A stretch of DNA of 64,000 nt from Streptomyces sp. YS415 (GCF_023544665.1 NZ_JAMJFL010000010.1:212939-276938); one strand, 5' to 3'; counted from the first letter of the stretch, positions 26,401-34,365 are shown. Translations and numbers: made by a program. Notes: a model not told the origin generated them from the sequence alone.

Positions 26401-27102
26401 CAGCGCCTCCGGCGGCGAGCCCGGCGCCGTGGCCTCCACGAGCCGGTCCCACAGATCGTCCCCCGACCGCCCGGTCAGCCGAGCCCGCAGAGCATCCACG
26501 ATCCCGGACCCGAGCGACACGGGTCCCACCGCCTCACGCCCTCCGGCGTCGACAGGCGCCGACCCCGCCGAAACGCGCCCCCCTGGGGCGACGACCCCCG
26601 ACGCCCCCGAACCGGGCCCCTCCGGACCCACGGCCGCCGGTCCCGGCGTATCGCGCCCCCCGGCGTCGACGGCCGCCGGTCCCACCTCACCGCGTCCCTC
26701 AGGGCCGACGGCCGCCGGCCCCACCGCGCCCCGCCCCCCTCCCCACGCCCGGTCGGCCAGGGGCAGGTCGCAGGCCACGGCCGGGATTCCCCGCCGTGCC
26801 GCCCAGCGCACCGCGGCCAGCTCGGGGGAGAAGTCGGCGAACGGGTAGAACGCCGGTCCGCCGCACCCGTCCGGCGGCGCGGCCGCCAGCGCGACCGGTG
26901 CGCGGGTCTCCTCGTGGCCCAGCCACGGCAGCCACTCCTGCATCTCGGCGGGGAGTTCGACGAGCACGACGTCCGGCCTGGCCGCGTCCAGCAGGGCGGG
27001 CACGGCCGCTGCCAGGGACGGCGCATGGTGCCGTACGCCGATGAGGTACGGCCCCGCCGGGTCGGTCAGGGCCGCCACGGCCTCGTCGGGGGACAAGGGC
27101 AT
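23428..27102 (-). CDS. DUF5682-VWA fusion protein of the MoxR operon (YehM+YehP-like)
   Basis: A 1224-residue chain that joins two parts usually encoded separately. Residues about 1-900 resemble DUF5682 proteins (opening GPYLIGVRHHAPSLAAAVPALL). The C-terminal part is a von Willebrand A domain with a complete metal-ion site: Asp1069-x-Ser1071-x-Ser1073 in LVTDVSGSM, Thr1128 in GGGTH, and Asp1154 in VVVSDFEEG. VWA domains partner with MoxR ATPases as substrate adaptors. No in-frame stop or obvious internal restart separates the parts. Residues 121-198 are an imperfect GPAAV/GGR repeat insertion. The ATG at 27102 has a GGAGGG ribosome site inside the end of the MoxR gene. The long open frame above it is a shadow. 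Confidence 0.88.
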   Translation of the reverse strand: MPLSPDEAVAALTDPAGPYLIGVRHHAPSLAAAVPALLDAARPDVVLVELPAEMQEWLPWLGHEETRAPVALAAAPPDGCGGPAFYPFADFSPELAAVRWAARRGIPAVACDLPLADRAWGGGRGAVGPAAVGPEGRGEVGPAAVDAGGRDTPGPAAVGPEGPGSGASGVVAPGGRVSAGSAPVDAGGREAVGPVSLGSGIVDALRARLTGRSGDDLWDRLVEATAPGSPPEALRRAALLTGWALREDAAASGGVPELDLRRERWMRARLAAATAGGERAALVVGAFHAPALTAGEPAPEPETPVAGGSWITSLIPYTYALLDERSGYPAGIRDPEWQHLVLRAAGDPAALEEALTRAAVEVCAALRSLGHPSGPADAREISRLAGDLARLRGLPAAGRGELAEAVQTVLAQGEPYGRGRAVALAMERVLVGTRTGRPAPGAPRSGLAPAVESEVTALGLPGPDTAGAPRDLRLDPLRSDLDRRRELLLRRLTVCGVPYGHAQDVAGTGGAEALTSRWEVRWTPATAAMLTAAGVRGVTAAQAAEGVLRERRRVERNEGGSTAEQTLRGLREAAECGLPALADERLADVADVLPHSGTLPELLAALALADRLRAGHIPGLGADEDRTARATAVAELLTSAAVRQVDGLTGSEDPADAHALLELAHRADELGGIRLADALARLAADGSPLMRGAAGAVRVLLGHEAPGALGGRIASWVDSATGPESRSDLTARLTGVLTAAGPLLESASASLNPLLNRVVELSDRAFLDRLPALRGGFDTLSPAARERLLSAVEDRLGGTAGVTDTGAVNPAALAAWTRADLAARAGLEGLGLLPAPRALPAAPEEPGPAPVLKDHRLSPADRWRLVLGRRSDQLPRSAAGLATALDELYGTGRGEGSRGGLPGASGRGGGREAPYPGVREWSEELAALFGPGIREEVLAAAAASGRTDVLAELDPERARPSVDLLRTVLRHAGGLPEARLAALRPLVRRLVDALTRELATRLRPALHGTTLPRPGRRPGGGLDLPRTLRANLAAAQRGPDGRIVVVPERPVFRTRAKRAADWRLILVTDVSGSMEASTVWAALTASVLAGVPTLSTHFLAFSTEVIDLTGHVDDPLSLLLEVSVGGGTHIAAGLRHARELVTVPSRTLVVVVSDFEEGYPLGGLLAEVRALVGAGCQVLGCASLDDAGRPRYSTGVAGQLVAAGMPVAALSPLELARWVGEKIA
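26509..26742 (-). repeat. Imperfect GPAAVxxxGGR repeats inside the DUF5682-VWA gene
   Basis: Codons 121-198 consist of degenerate copies of a 10-13 residue unit (GPAAVGPEGRG, GPAAVDAGGRD, GPAAVGPEGPG, then SAPVDAGGRE). They look like in-frame expansion of a GC-rich minisatellite within a loop of the DUF5682 domain. Confidence 0.75.
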
Positions 27103-27107
27103 GGCCG

Positions 27108-28277
27108 TCAGCCCTCCAGTACCGTGCGCAGGTCCCACAGGGTGCGCCAGGTGGCGGAGCCCTGCTCGGCGCGCCGCCGGACCGGGCCGTCCCAGTAGCC
27201 GCGCAGCCGGGCCGCGTCGGCGGGGTCGTCCTTGCGGACCACACCGAGCAGATGGCCCGGCAGGAGCCCGAGCACATCGCGGTCGCCCGGGAAGTACGCC
27301 GCCGCGAGACCCAGCGCGCCCGCCACCGACACCGCCTCCGCGGTGCTCATCACGGTGGACGGCCGCTCCACCTCCCAGCCCTCCGCCGACCGGCCCTCCC
27401 GCAGGTCCCGGAACGCGGTCACCAGGGCCTCCAGCACCGCGTCGTCGACCTGGAAGGCCGCGCCCGCCCGCTCCACGGAGGCCCGCGCCTGGCTGCGCAC
27501 CAGCGCGGTCTCGGCGTCGAGGTCCGCGATGGGGCCGACCGTCTCGAAGTTGAAGCGGCGCTTGAGCGCGGCGGACATCTCGGAGACGCCCCGGTCGCGC
27601 AGGTTGGCGGTGGCGATGAGGTTGAAGCCGGGCGCGGCATGCGCCAACGAGTCCTCGCCGCCCGCCAGTTCGGGGACCGCGATACGCCGCTCGGAGAGCA
27701 GGGAGACCAGCGCGTCCTGCACCTCCGGCAGGCAGCGGGTGACCTCCTCGACCCGGGCTATGGCGCCCCGGGACATGGCGGTGAGCACGGGCGAGGGCAC
27801 CAGCGCCTGCCGGCTGGGGCCCTGGGCCAGCAGCAAGGCGTAGTTCCAGCCGTACTTGAGCTGGTCCTCCGTGGTGCCCGCGGTGCCCTGCACGACCAGG
27901 CCGCTGGTGCCGCACACGGCGGCCGACAGCAGCTCGGAGAGCATGGACTTGGCGGTGCCGGGCTCGCCGACCAGCAGCAGCCCGCGTTCGCCCGCGAGCG
28001 TGACGACACACCGCTCGACCAGCGCCCGGTCACCGACGAACTTGGCCGACACCGTCAGGCGCCGCGGCACGCCGTCCGGCGCCTCGGCGGTGTCGGGCAG
28101 CTTCAGCGCCTGGCCGCCGCTGCCCATGACGAACGTGACGACGGCCCGGGGCGTGAGGTGCCACGCGGGCGGGCGCGGCCCGTCGTCGTACGCGGCGAGG
28201 AACGCCAGCTCGGTGGCGTGCAGTTCCTCGGGCGGGACGATCTGGCGGGTCGGGGCGGAGGGCTGGGTGGTGGTCAT
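27108..28277 (-). CDS. MoxR-family AAA+ ATPase (YehL-like)
   Basis: The 389-residue ATPase has Walker A GEPGTAKS (104-111), a Walker B-type segment (IARVEEVTRCLPEVQDALVS, with the acidic pair typical of MoxR), sensor 1 (NLIATANLRDRG) and an Arg finger region (LKRRFNFETV). MoxR proteins act as ring-shaped chaperones that remodel or activate a partner recruited by a VWA protein; the VWA protein is encoded directly downstream (five-base gap). Upstream it overlaps a 19-codon mini-ORF by four bases. By analogy it is the motor of the system; the substrate is unknown. Confidence 0.93.
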   Translation of the reverse strand: MTTTQPSAPTRQIVPPEELHATELAFLAAYDDGPRPPAWHLTPRAVVTFVMGSGGQALKLPDTAEAPDGVPRRLTVSAKFVGDRALVERCVVTLAGERGLLLVGEPGTAKSMLSELLSAAVCGTSGLVVQGTAGTTEDQLKYGWNYALLLAQGPSRQALVPSPVLTAMSRGAIARVEEVTRCLPEVQDALVSLLSERRIAVPELAGGEDSLAHAAPGFNLIATANLRDRGVSEMSAALKRRFNFETVGPIADLDAETALVRSQARASVERAGAAFQVDDAVLEALVTAFRDLREGRSAEGWEVERPSTVMSTAEAVSVAGALGLAAAYFPGDRDVLGLLPGHLLGVVRKDDPADAARLRGYWDGPVRRRAEQGSATWRTLWDLRTVLEG

Positions 28278-28333
28278 CGGCGGCGGTTCTTCCGGTCGGC
28301 GGGCGTGCGGGTGGCCTGGTGGGGGTGCGTCAT
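28274..28333 (-). CDS. Possible 19-aa mini-cistron bridging two operon genes
   Basis: The short frame MTHPHQATRTPADRKNRRR begins at an ATG that overlaps the stop of the 1654-aa gene by four bases, and its own stop overlaps the MoxR ATG by four bases (ATGA at both ends). It exactly fills the gap between its neighbours. It is basic and has no domain. It may simply carry ribosomes across the junction (translational coupling), may encode a small basic peptide, or may be chance. Confidence 0.35.
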   Translation of the reverse strand: MTHPHQATRTPADRKNRRR

Positions 28334-31300
28334 CGGCGGCGTCCCCTCCGCGTGATCAGTTCCTCGTACGCCGGTGCGTCGCCGTCGCGGGCCCTTTCCC
28401 AGGCGCGGGCGAACAGTTCGGGCAGCGGGAGGTGCGGGACGGCGCGCACTCGCTCGGATATCGGGTAGAGGCCCTCCTTCCAGCTCTCCACCGGCAGCGC
28501 GGGGCCCTTGAGGTCGCGCCAGCCGCCGGGCAGGAAGAGGGCGCGCCCGGCGCGCGGCCGCTTGGCCTCGACGACCAGGTCGGTCGCCGCGAGTTCCGCG
28601 CGCCCCTTCTTCAGGCGGGCGGGCTTCCAGCCGGTCCAGCGGGCGCAGTTGCGGTCCGTCGGGTCGGGCAGGGCGAGCAGCTGGAGGTAGAGCGCCGCCG
28701 CGTCCTCGCTCAGGCCATGGGCCGCGGCGACCTCCGTGACCAGGTCCGGCACGCTGACCACGGGGTTCTGGGCAGGCCCGGCCGGGCCGTCGGCGGTGAC
28801 GGCCCGGGCGAGGTCGTCGCCGAGGAGCGCCCGCAACCACCCCAGGGCCAGGCCGCGTTGGGGTCCGATCAGCCCTTCCAGGAGGCCGAACACGGAGTCG
28901 TCCGGCCCGGCCAGGCCCGCGGGGCGGACCAGGGTGATCTCGTGGTCGCCGTGCCAGGGGCGCAGCACCAGCGCCTCCCCGACACGGGTCAGGCCCTGCG
29001 CGTCGGCGCCGCCTGTCTCCGGGAGGCCGTACGCCTTGCGCACCTCCACGGCCGTGGGGCCGCCCTTCTCCGTCCACTCGACGCCGAGTGGGATCACCAG
29101 TTCCGGGTCGGCGAACCGGCGGCGCAGCGCGGCGAGACTCTCCGGGAGAAGCGGGCGCAGGGGGTGCCCGTAGGGGAGGGCGTAGGCGAGCGAGGCGAGG
29201 GCGGCGACGGCGCTGCCCAGGTCGTGGTGGCTGGGCAGGGCGGACGGGTCGTCCGGGACCCAGTTGCCGTCCTTGTCGGGGCGCAGTGGCGTGGTCCGGC
29301 TGATCCAGGGGGTGCGCCCGGAGTTGAGGACCACCTCGGCGGAGCCGGCGGCGGGCAGTCCGGCGAGGTCTGCCGCAAGTTCCTCGGGCACCCGGACGAC
29401 GGAGCCCAGCCGCTCGGCCCACACCCGGCCCGCGGCCGCCAGATCCGGTCCGGTCGACCACAGGTCGGCGGGGTCGGCGGGCAGCAGGGCGCCGAGCAGC
29501 GCCGTGCGGTCCTGCGCCGAGAGCGAGCCGAGCATGCCGTTCGCCTGGTCCATCTGGCGCGGCTTCAGGCCCATGACGGCGAGTGTCTGTGTGTCGTGAT
29601 CGCGCGGCTGGGCGGCCAGCAGCACGGTCGCCTGGAGGGGGCCGACCCCGCCCCGGGTCACGGCGGCGAACGCCTCGGGCGCCTCGGCCCGCCAGGGAGC
29701 CGCGCCCTTGTCCCGGATCAGCCGGGCGACGGCGGCCAGTCCGTCGGCGGGGAACGCCTGGCCGTGCCGGGTCTCCCTCTCCAGGGTGAAGTGGGCGATC
29801 GCGCCGAACCGGCCGGACGGATCGTGGTCGAGGGCCAGCCAGTTCACCCGCCCGCGCGCGGTGTCGACGGTCTGGCAGCCGAGGACGACGACGGTACGGC
29901 CGTCGCGGCGCAGCACCTGGCCGATGCGGTGCTGGTTGTCGCGCGGCTCGCCCAGCACGACCTCGCGCAGGCTGTCCCCGGGTGCGGCGAGCGGACCTTC
30001 GGCGAGGGCCTCGAACAGCAGCAGCAGCGCCTCGCGTTGGGCCTCCGACACCGTCGGCAGGGCGGCCCGGTAGGCGAGCGGCCGCAGCACACCGAGCAGC
30101 GACGGCCAGATCATGCCGATGGCGGGGATCGTGTGCTCGTCACTGCTCCAGCCGTCGCCGAGCGGGGCCGGCCGGCCGGGCTCGGCGGACAGCGGCTTGC
30201 CGTCGGCGGGCCGCCCGGACAGGACGTGGTTCACCGCGCGGATCTGGCGCAGCGCGGTCCACTGGTGCTCGCTGCCCCAGCCTCCCCACAGTCCGGTGAT
30301 GCCGCCGGTGGCGCTGTTCAGCGTCCGGTCGTCGCCGTGCTCGGGGCGGTAGTCCGCGAACATGCCCTCGATGCGGCGGCGGTCCGGACGGGCCCGCTCC
30401 ACGGGCGGGGCGGCGAGGGCGGCGGCCGATTCGGTGAGCCGGAGCGCCACGCGGACCAGGGCGGCCACGCCGATGAGCAGCCGCTCGTCGGTGAACTCGG
30501 GCAGCTCCGACGCGAGGGCCCGCAGCAGGACTTCGTCGACGGAGGGAAGCTTGCCGCGGGCCTCGGCGTCAGCGGCCGCCGCGACCTGCGCCCGGTGCTC
30601 CGCCAGGGCGGCCGTGCCGGTCCGCAGCAGGTCGGCGGCCCGCTCGTCGCTCAGGGCGCGCAGGACCGCCGACGCCCGCTCGTCACGGGGGCGCAGGGCG
30701 TGCCAGAACGCCACCGGAGGAACGTACCGGCTGCCGGCGGCGAACTCGCTGCCCCGCTCGCCCACCGTCACTCGGCCGAGCAAGCCGCCGTCGGGGCCGT
30801 CGTCGGCCGCGAACAGACCGATCTGCCCGTCCGCCATCGCGACGACGGGCGCGGCGCCCCCGGGCAGCCGCAGGCAGCCCAGCGGAACGCCGCGGGTGCG
30901 GCGCAGGACCGCGGTCCGGCCGTCCGGTGTGCCGGCGGTCGTCATCGCCTCGCCGCCCGTCCCCGCGGTGCGCACCCAGCGGCCCAGGACCGTGCCGTCG
31001 GTGCCGAACGGGCTCTGTTCGAGCCCCGGTTGCAGGGGCAGGACCTCGCACAGGAGGTGTTCGAGCCGGGCGTCCTCCCGGATGGCGGACCGCAGGAAGG
31101 CGGGCAGCGAGGCACGCCCGTGCGTGCCGGTCGCCGGGTCGTACTCCAGCCACAGCTCCTGCCGCCCCTGCCGGCCCTCACGCCAGCAGGTGGTGCCGTC
31201 GCCGATGACGGCTCGGCTCGCGGGCAGGACGGTGTCGCCGGAGTGCAGGGTGCGCCCGCCGGTGGCCCGGCCGCCCCCGGGCAGCGGGATGGAGGGGTGA

Positions 31301-33294
31301 CCGATGTGACGGCCGTACCCGTAGCCGAACTGCTCACCGCTCAGGGGGAACACCTCGGACGGCCGGGCGGACCAGTAGCCGACCTGCTTGCCCTCCTGAT
31401 GCCACATCACCAGCAGCTCGCCGTCGGTGTAGCGGAACTGCGGGCGGCTCCAGCGGTCCAGCTCGACGGGCAGTCGCAGATCGTGGTCGAGCAGTACCTT
31501 CTCCGGTCCGACGACGACCGCCTTGTGCCCCCGCGACAGGATCAGCGCGGGCCACGCCTCGCAGACCGCCAGCTCGTCGTGGTGGCCTTTGCCGCGGGTC
31601 TCCGTGTCGAGCAGCCGCAGGCCCTCCTCCAGGGCGGGCCAGCCCAGTTCGTCCAGGATGCCCGCGCGCAGGGTGCGGGCCAGCACCGGCGCGATGTCGT
31701 GGGCGGTGACCCGGGCGACCGCCTCGGCGTGGACCCGGGCGGCCACCGGACGGAAGGGCTGCATCCGCCCCAGCGCCGTGCGGGCCGCGGGCAGGCCGGC
31801 CGCCGCGGTGAACTCGTCGGCCGAGTCGGCGAGCCAGTCGCGCAGCACCTCGCCCAGTACGGGATGCCCGGCCAGCGGTTCCTGCAGGGCGGACAGGGAA
31901 TGGTCGCGGCTCAGGGTGCCGATCGCCTCGTAGAGCAGCCGCCGCAGCCGGGGGTCCGCGGCGCTGGCCGTCAGGTCGCGGCGGCCGGCGCGCTCGTCGC
32001 GCAGCCACCGGTCGAGCCCCAGGTGGACAGGGGTCTCCTCGTCCGGCATCGCCAGCGGCACGTGCTGCTCCGCGCACAGGTCGAGGAGGTCCGGGTCGGC
32101 ACCGGCGTGCCAGCGGCCGGTGAACAGGTCGACCGGCCGGCAATCGGCGCGCAGCCGCTCCGCCATGCGCGCGACCAGCGCGAGCGTGGCGGGGGAGCGC
32201 CAGGAGACCGAGGCGCCGTGCTTGCGGTGACTCGCCCAGCGGCCGAGCCAGTCCGCCGAGTCGACCTCGCCCGCCGCTTCGGTGTCCTCGCCGGTCAGCA
32301 GCCGGTCGGCGCCGGTCTCCGCGAGCAGTGCCAGCCAGAACTCATCGTCCTCGACACCGCGGCCGAGACCGCTCGGCATGATCTCCAGCAGCCGCACGCG
32401 CACGGCCGGGCGCTGGTCGGCGAGGACGGTCAGGGTGGCCCGGTAGGTGTTCCAGAAGGAGGCCGGCGCCCGTACGGCGGCCGGGGAGGCGATCAGGTCG
32501 GCGACCAGCTCGCACTCCTCGGTGACCCGGGAGAGTCCGGCCGCCTTGATCAGGCTCCGGGCGTCCTGCGGCAGCGAGGCGTACGGCGGCATGCCGGCCG
32601 CGCAGCGCTCCACCGTCAGCTGCCGGTACTGCGCCCATGCCTCCCGCGGGTCCAGACGCCGGGCGAGGTCCTTCACATGCTCCTTGAGCGCCTTGACGGT
32701 CAGCGCCCCGGCGAAGGCGAACTCCAGGAACACCGCCCGCTGCCGGTCCTCGTCCACCGCGAGCGCGTGCACCCGCTCGGCCTCGCGCGCCTTGCCGAAG
32801 AAGGCCGCCGCGTAGGTCGTGTTCTCGTGCTGCAGGAAGATCCGCGCCGCCTGCTCGTAGAACGTCGGCAGGAAGTGCGGGACGGCCCGGCCGAGCCGCT
32901 CGCCGAGCTCCTCGAAGCCCTCCTTGGCGGTGCCGGGGCGGGACTTGGCCTGGCGGGCGAGCCGTTCGACGTCCTTGACCAGGGCCAGCGCGTGGTGGCC
33001 GTTGGCCGGGTCGTGGACCAGCGCCCAGGCGGGGAAGCCGAGTGTCTCGCGGCGCACCTGGCCGATCTCGGGCGCCTGGGGCTCGCGGGCCAGCCCGAGG
33101 AACTCCAGGGCCAGGTCCTCGGCCTCGCCGAGGGTGCCCGGCACCAGCCGGACCACGTGCCGGTCGTCCAGGGCGGGGTGGGTGTACGTGCGGACGGTGA
33201 GGGTGTCCGCGTCCTCGCGGGTGGTGGTGCCCGGCGGCAGGACGGCGCCCGCCTCCAGCAGCGCGGCCGCGGTGGTCTCGTCGTACGTGCTCAT
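28330..33294 (-). CDS. Large uncharacterised protein (1654 aa) of the MoxR/VWA operon
   Basis: I do not recognise a catalytic domain in this 1654-residue soluble protein. It has no signal peptide or membrane helices. The chain mixes helical, Leu/Ala-rich stretches (about 1-560) with a beta-rich centre (WHQEGKQVGYWSARPSEVFPL and similar, about 640-850) and an alpha/beta C-terminal half. It starts at ATG 33294, overlapping the DUF4132 stop by four bases, and ends in the mini-cistron. In size and position it corresponds to the large YehI-type component of MoxR/SWIM loci, but homology is not established by eye. A scaffold or effector role is inference. The long plus-strand open frames opposite it are shadows. 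Confidence 0.85.
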   Translation of the reverse strand: MSTYDETTAAALLEAGAVLPPGTTTREDADTLTVRTYTHPALDDRHVVRLVPGTLGEAEDLALEFLGLAREPQAPEIGQVRRETLGFPAWALVHDPANGHHALALVKDVERLARQAKSRPGTAKEGFEELGERLGRAVPHFLPTFYEQAARIFLQHENTTYAAAFFGKAREAERVHALAVDEDRQRAVFLEFAFAGALTVKALKEHVKDLARRLDPREAWAQYRQLTVERCAAGMPPYASLPQDARSLIKAAGLSRVTEECELVADLIASPAAVRAPASFWNTYRATLTVLADQRPAVRVRLLEIMPSGLGRGVEDDEFWLALLAETGADRLLTGEDTEAAGEVDSADWLGRWASHRKHGASVSWRSPATLALVARMAERLRADCRPVDLFTGRWHAGADPDLLDLCAEQHVPLAMPDEETPVHLGLDRWLRDERAGRRDLTASAADPRLRRLLYEAIGTLSRDHSLSALQEPLAGHPVLGEVLRDWLADSADEFTAAAGLPAARTALGRMQPFRPVAARVHAEAVARVTAHDIAPVLARTLRAGILDELGWPALEEGLRLLDTETRGKGHHDELAVCEAWPALILSRGHKAVVVGPEKVLLDHDLRLPVELDRWSRPQFRYTDGELLVMWHQEGKQVGYWSARPSEVFPLSGEQFGYGYGRHIGHPSIPLPGGGRATGGRTLHSGDTVLPASRAVIGDGTTCWREGRQGRQELWLEYDPATGTHGRASLPAFLRSAIREDARLEHLLCEVLPLQPGLEQSPFGTDGTVLGRWVRTAGTGGEAMTTAGTPDGRTAVLRRTRGVPLGCLRLPGGAAPVVAMADGQIGLFAADDGPDGGLLGRVTVGERGSEFAAGSRYVPPVAFWHALRPRDERASAVLRALSDERAADLLRTGTAALAEHRAQVAAAADAEARGKLPSVDEVLLRALASELPEFTDERLLIGVAALVRVALRLTESAAALAAPPVERARPDRRRIEGMFADYRPEHGDDRTLNSATGGITGLWGGWGSEHQWTALRQIRAVNHVLSGRPADGKPLSAEPGRPAPLGDGWSSDEHTIPAIGMIWPSLLGVLRPLAYRAALPTVSEAQREALLLLFEALAEGPLAAPGDSLREVVLGEPRDNQHRIGQVLRRDGRTVVVLGCQTVDTARGRVNWLALDHDPSGRFGAIAHFTLERETRHGQAFPADGLAAVARLIRDKGAAPWRAEAPEAFAAVTRGGVGPLQATVLLAAQPRDHDTQTLAVMGLKPRQMDQANGMLGSLSAQDRTALLGALLPADPADLWSTGPDLAAAGRVWAERLGSVVRVPEELAADLAGLPAAGSAEVVLNSGRTPWISRTTPLRPDKDGNWVPDDPSALPSHHDLGSAVAALASLAYALPYGHPLRPLLPESLAALRRRFADPELVIPLGVEWTEKGGPTAVEVRKAYGLPETGGADAQGLTRVGEALVLRPWHGDHEITLVRPAGLAGPDDSVFGLLEGLIGPQRGLALGWLRALLGDDLARAVTADGPAGPAQNPVVSVPDLVTEVAAAHGLSEDAAALYLQLLALPDPTDRNCARWTGWKPARLKKGRAELAATDLVVEAKRPRAGRALFLPGGWRDLKGPALPVESWKEGLYPISERVRAVPHLPLPELFARAWERARDGDAPAYEELITRRGRRR

Positions 33295-34145
33295 GCGGCC
33301 TTCTCCTCGTCCTCGATGTCGCGCCCGGCGTACAGCGCGGCCGCCATGCGCATCCCCTCCGACCAGGCCACCGGCCCGACCTGACCTAGTCTCAGCACCT
33401 TGCCGCTGCTGTCGGTCCAGGTCAGCGGGCCGGTCTCGGTCTCGAAGTAGCTGTCGTAGTCGCCGATCCAGACCCGGGCCTCGAGCGCGCGGCCGTCCTC
33501 GCGCAGCGAGCAGACGGCGTCGCCGCCGCGGACGCGGTAGCCGAGCTGGGTGGCCCTGCCGTGCAGGAACCGCAGCTCCTTGAAGGCCCCGCCCGCGTAG
33601 TCCTCGACGGCCGTGGACGCGGGGTCGAGACCGTCCGGGCGGTGCCACACCTCGCGGAAGAGCTGCTGGGCCCGCTGCTCGACGCCGAGTTCGACGGCGA
33701 ATTCCCGCAGATCCTCCAGGTCGTCCAGGAGCACCGGGTGCGGGACGCGGACGAGTTCGGGGCTGATGCGCACGGTGTCGCCGTCGAGGTCGACGAGCCC
33801 GAGTCCGCGGTCCGGGTCGGCGTCCCGGAGGAAGCCGGCGACCGCGCCGTCCGGCCCGGTGACCACGAGGTCGCGCAGGGCGTGCTGCCAGGCCGGGTCG
33901 GGCCACACCCCGGTGACGACGGCGAGCGGCACCGGAAGCGAGCGCACCATCCACCGCTCGACGTCGGTCAGGCACTGCCGTTCGTGCCGCTCCAGCCACT
34001 CGGCGAGCTGACGCAGCCCCACCACCGCGGGATCGTCCGCGAGTTTGGCCGGCACCGACTTCAGCCGCCGTCCGGCCGCGTTGCGGCAAACGACCTTCCC
34101 CGCGTCCAGCGCGACCTCGTAGTCGCCGGCCGTCACCCACCCCAC
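33291..34145 (-). CDS. DUF4132 domain protein, first gene of the MoxR/VWA operon
   Basis: A 284-residue protein matching the DUF4132 pattern known from the C terminus of E. coli YehI: a helical start (LRQLAEWLERHE), then LRDLVVTG, GFLRDADPDRGLGLVDLDGDTVRI, VPHPVLL, and the ending EQRAQQLFREVW, followed by LGYRVRGGDAVCSL. Function is unknown. The GTG at 34145 is chosen because a GGGGAGG ribosome site lies five bases upstream and the protein then begins GWVTAGDYEVAL. The frame also contains a TTG at 34172, only about three bases from the predicted transcription start. It leads the operon and is preceded by a PafBC-type promoter. Confidence 0.82.
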   Translation of the reverse strand: MGWVTAGDYEVALDAGKVVCRNAAGRRLKSVPAKLADDPAVVGLRQLAEWLERHERQCLTDVERWMVRSLPVPLAVVTGVWPDPAWQHALRDLVVTGPDGAVAGFLRDADPDRGLGLVDLDGDTVRISPELVRVPHPVLLDDLEDLREFAVELGVEQRAQQLFREVWHRPDGLDPASTAVEDYAGGAFKELRFLHGRATQLGYRVRGGDAVCSLREDGRALEARVWIGDYDSYFETETGPLTWTDSSGKVLRLGQVGPVAWSEGMRMAAALYAGRDIEDEEKAA

Positions 34146-34181
34146 AGGTGCCTCCCCGCACTCAGTGATCAAGTGACGGGA

Positions 34182-34204
34182 ACTCTAGGCGAGGCCACTG
34201 ACAA
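34182..34204 (-). promoter_or_regulatory. PafBC/RecA-NDp-type DNA-damage promoter for the DUF4132-MoxR-VWA-SWIM operon
   Basis: On the minus strand TTGTCAGTG (34204-34196) is followed by exactly eight bases and TAGAGT (34187-34182). This is a full match to the RecA-NDp consensus TTGTCRGTG-N8-TANNNT, which PafBC activates after DNA damage in actinobacteria. Transcription would start near 34175, leaving a leader of about 30 bases with a good ribosome site before GTG 34145. Confidence 0.8.
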
Positions 34205-34365
34205 CGCCCCTTCCGGGCCCTTCGGCCCGGCTCCCGGTCCACGGCACCGGCCGGCGCGGGCAGAACGGCCGGATGAACCGGGCAGTGCACCGGCTCCCCC
34301 GTCTCTCCACGGCAGGCCGGTTGCCCGGCCGGATCCGAGGAACCCGGACAGCGGAGGCGATGGCG

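Noticed and set aside
23155..27198. A 1347-codon plus-strand open frame opposite the SWIM and VWA genes
   Set aside because: Composition is Arg/Pro/Gly-rich with no domain; it is the GC-bias shadow of well-supported minus-strand genes.
27103..28011. N-terminal extension of the DUF5682-VWA frame to 1527 residues
   Set aside because: The extra residues are the out-of-frame shadow of the MoxR gene; the ATG at 27102 has a proper ribosome site.
27856..33384. An 1842-codon plus-strand open frame opposite the MoxR and 1654-aa genes
   Set aside because: No recognisable protein features and the wrong codon-position bias; the minus-strand proteins fit an operon with overlaps.
33295..34161. Extension of the 1654-aa protein to 1943 residues
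   Set aside because: The extension is the DUF4132 gene read in another frame; the ATGA overlap at 33291-33294 marks the true start.
34145..34172. TTG 34172 as the DUF4132 start codon
   Set aside because: It would lie about three bases from the predicted transcription start with no ribosome site, while GTG 34145 has GGGGAGG at the right distance.
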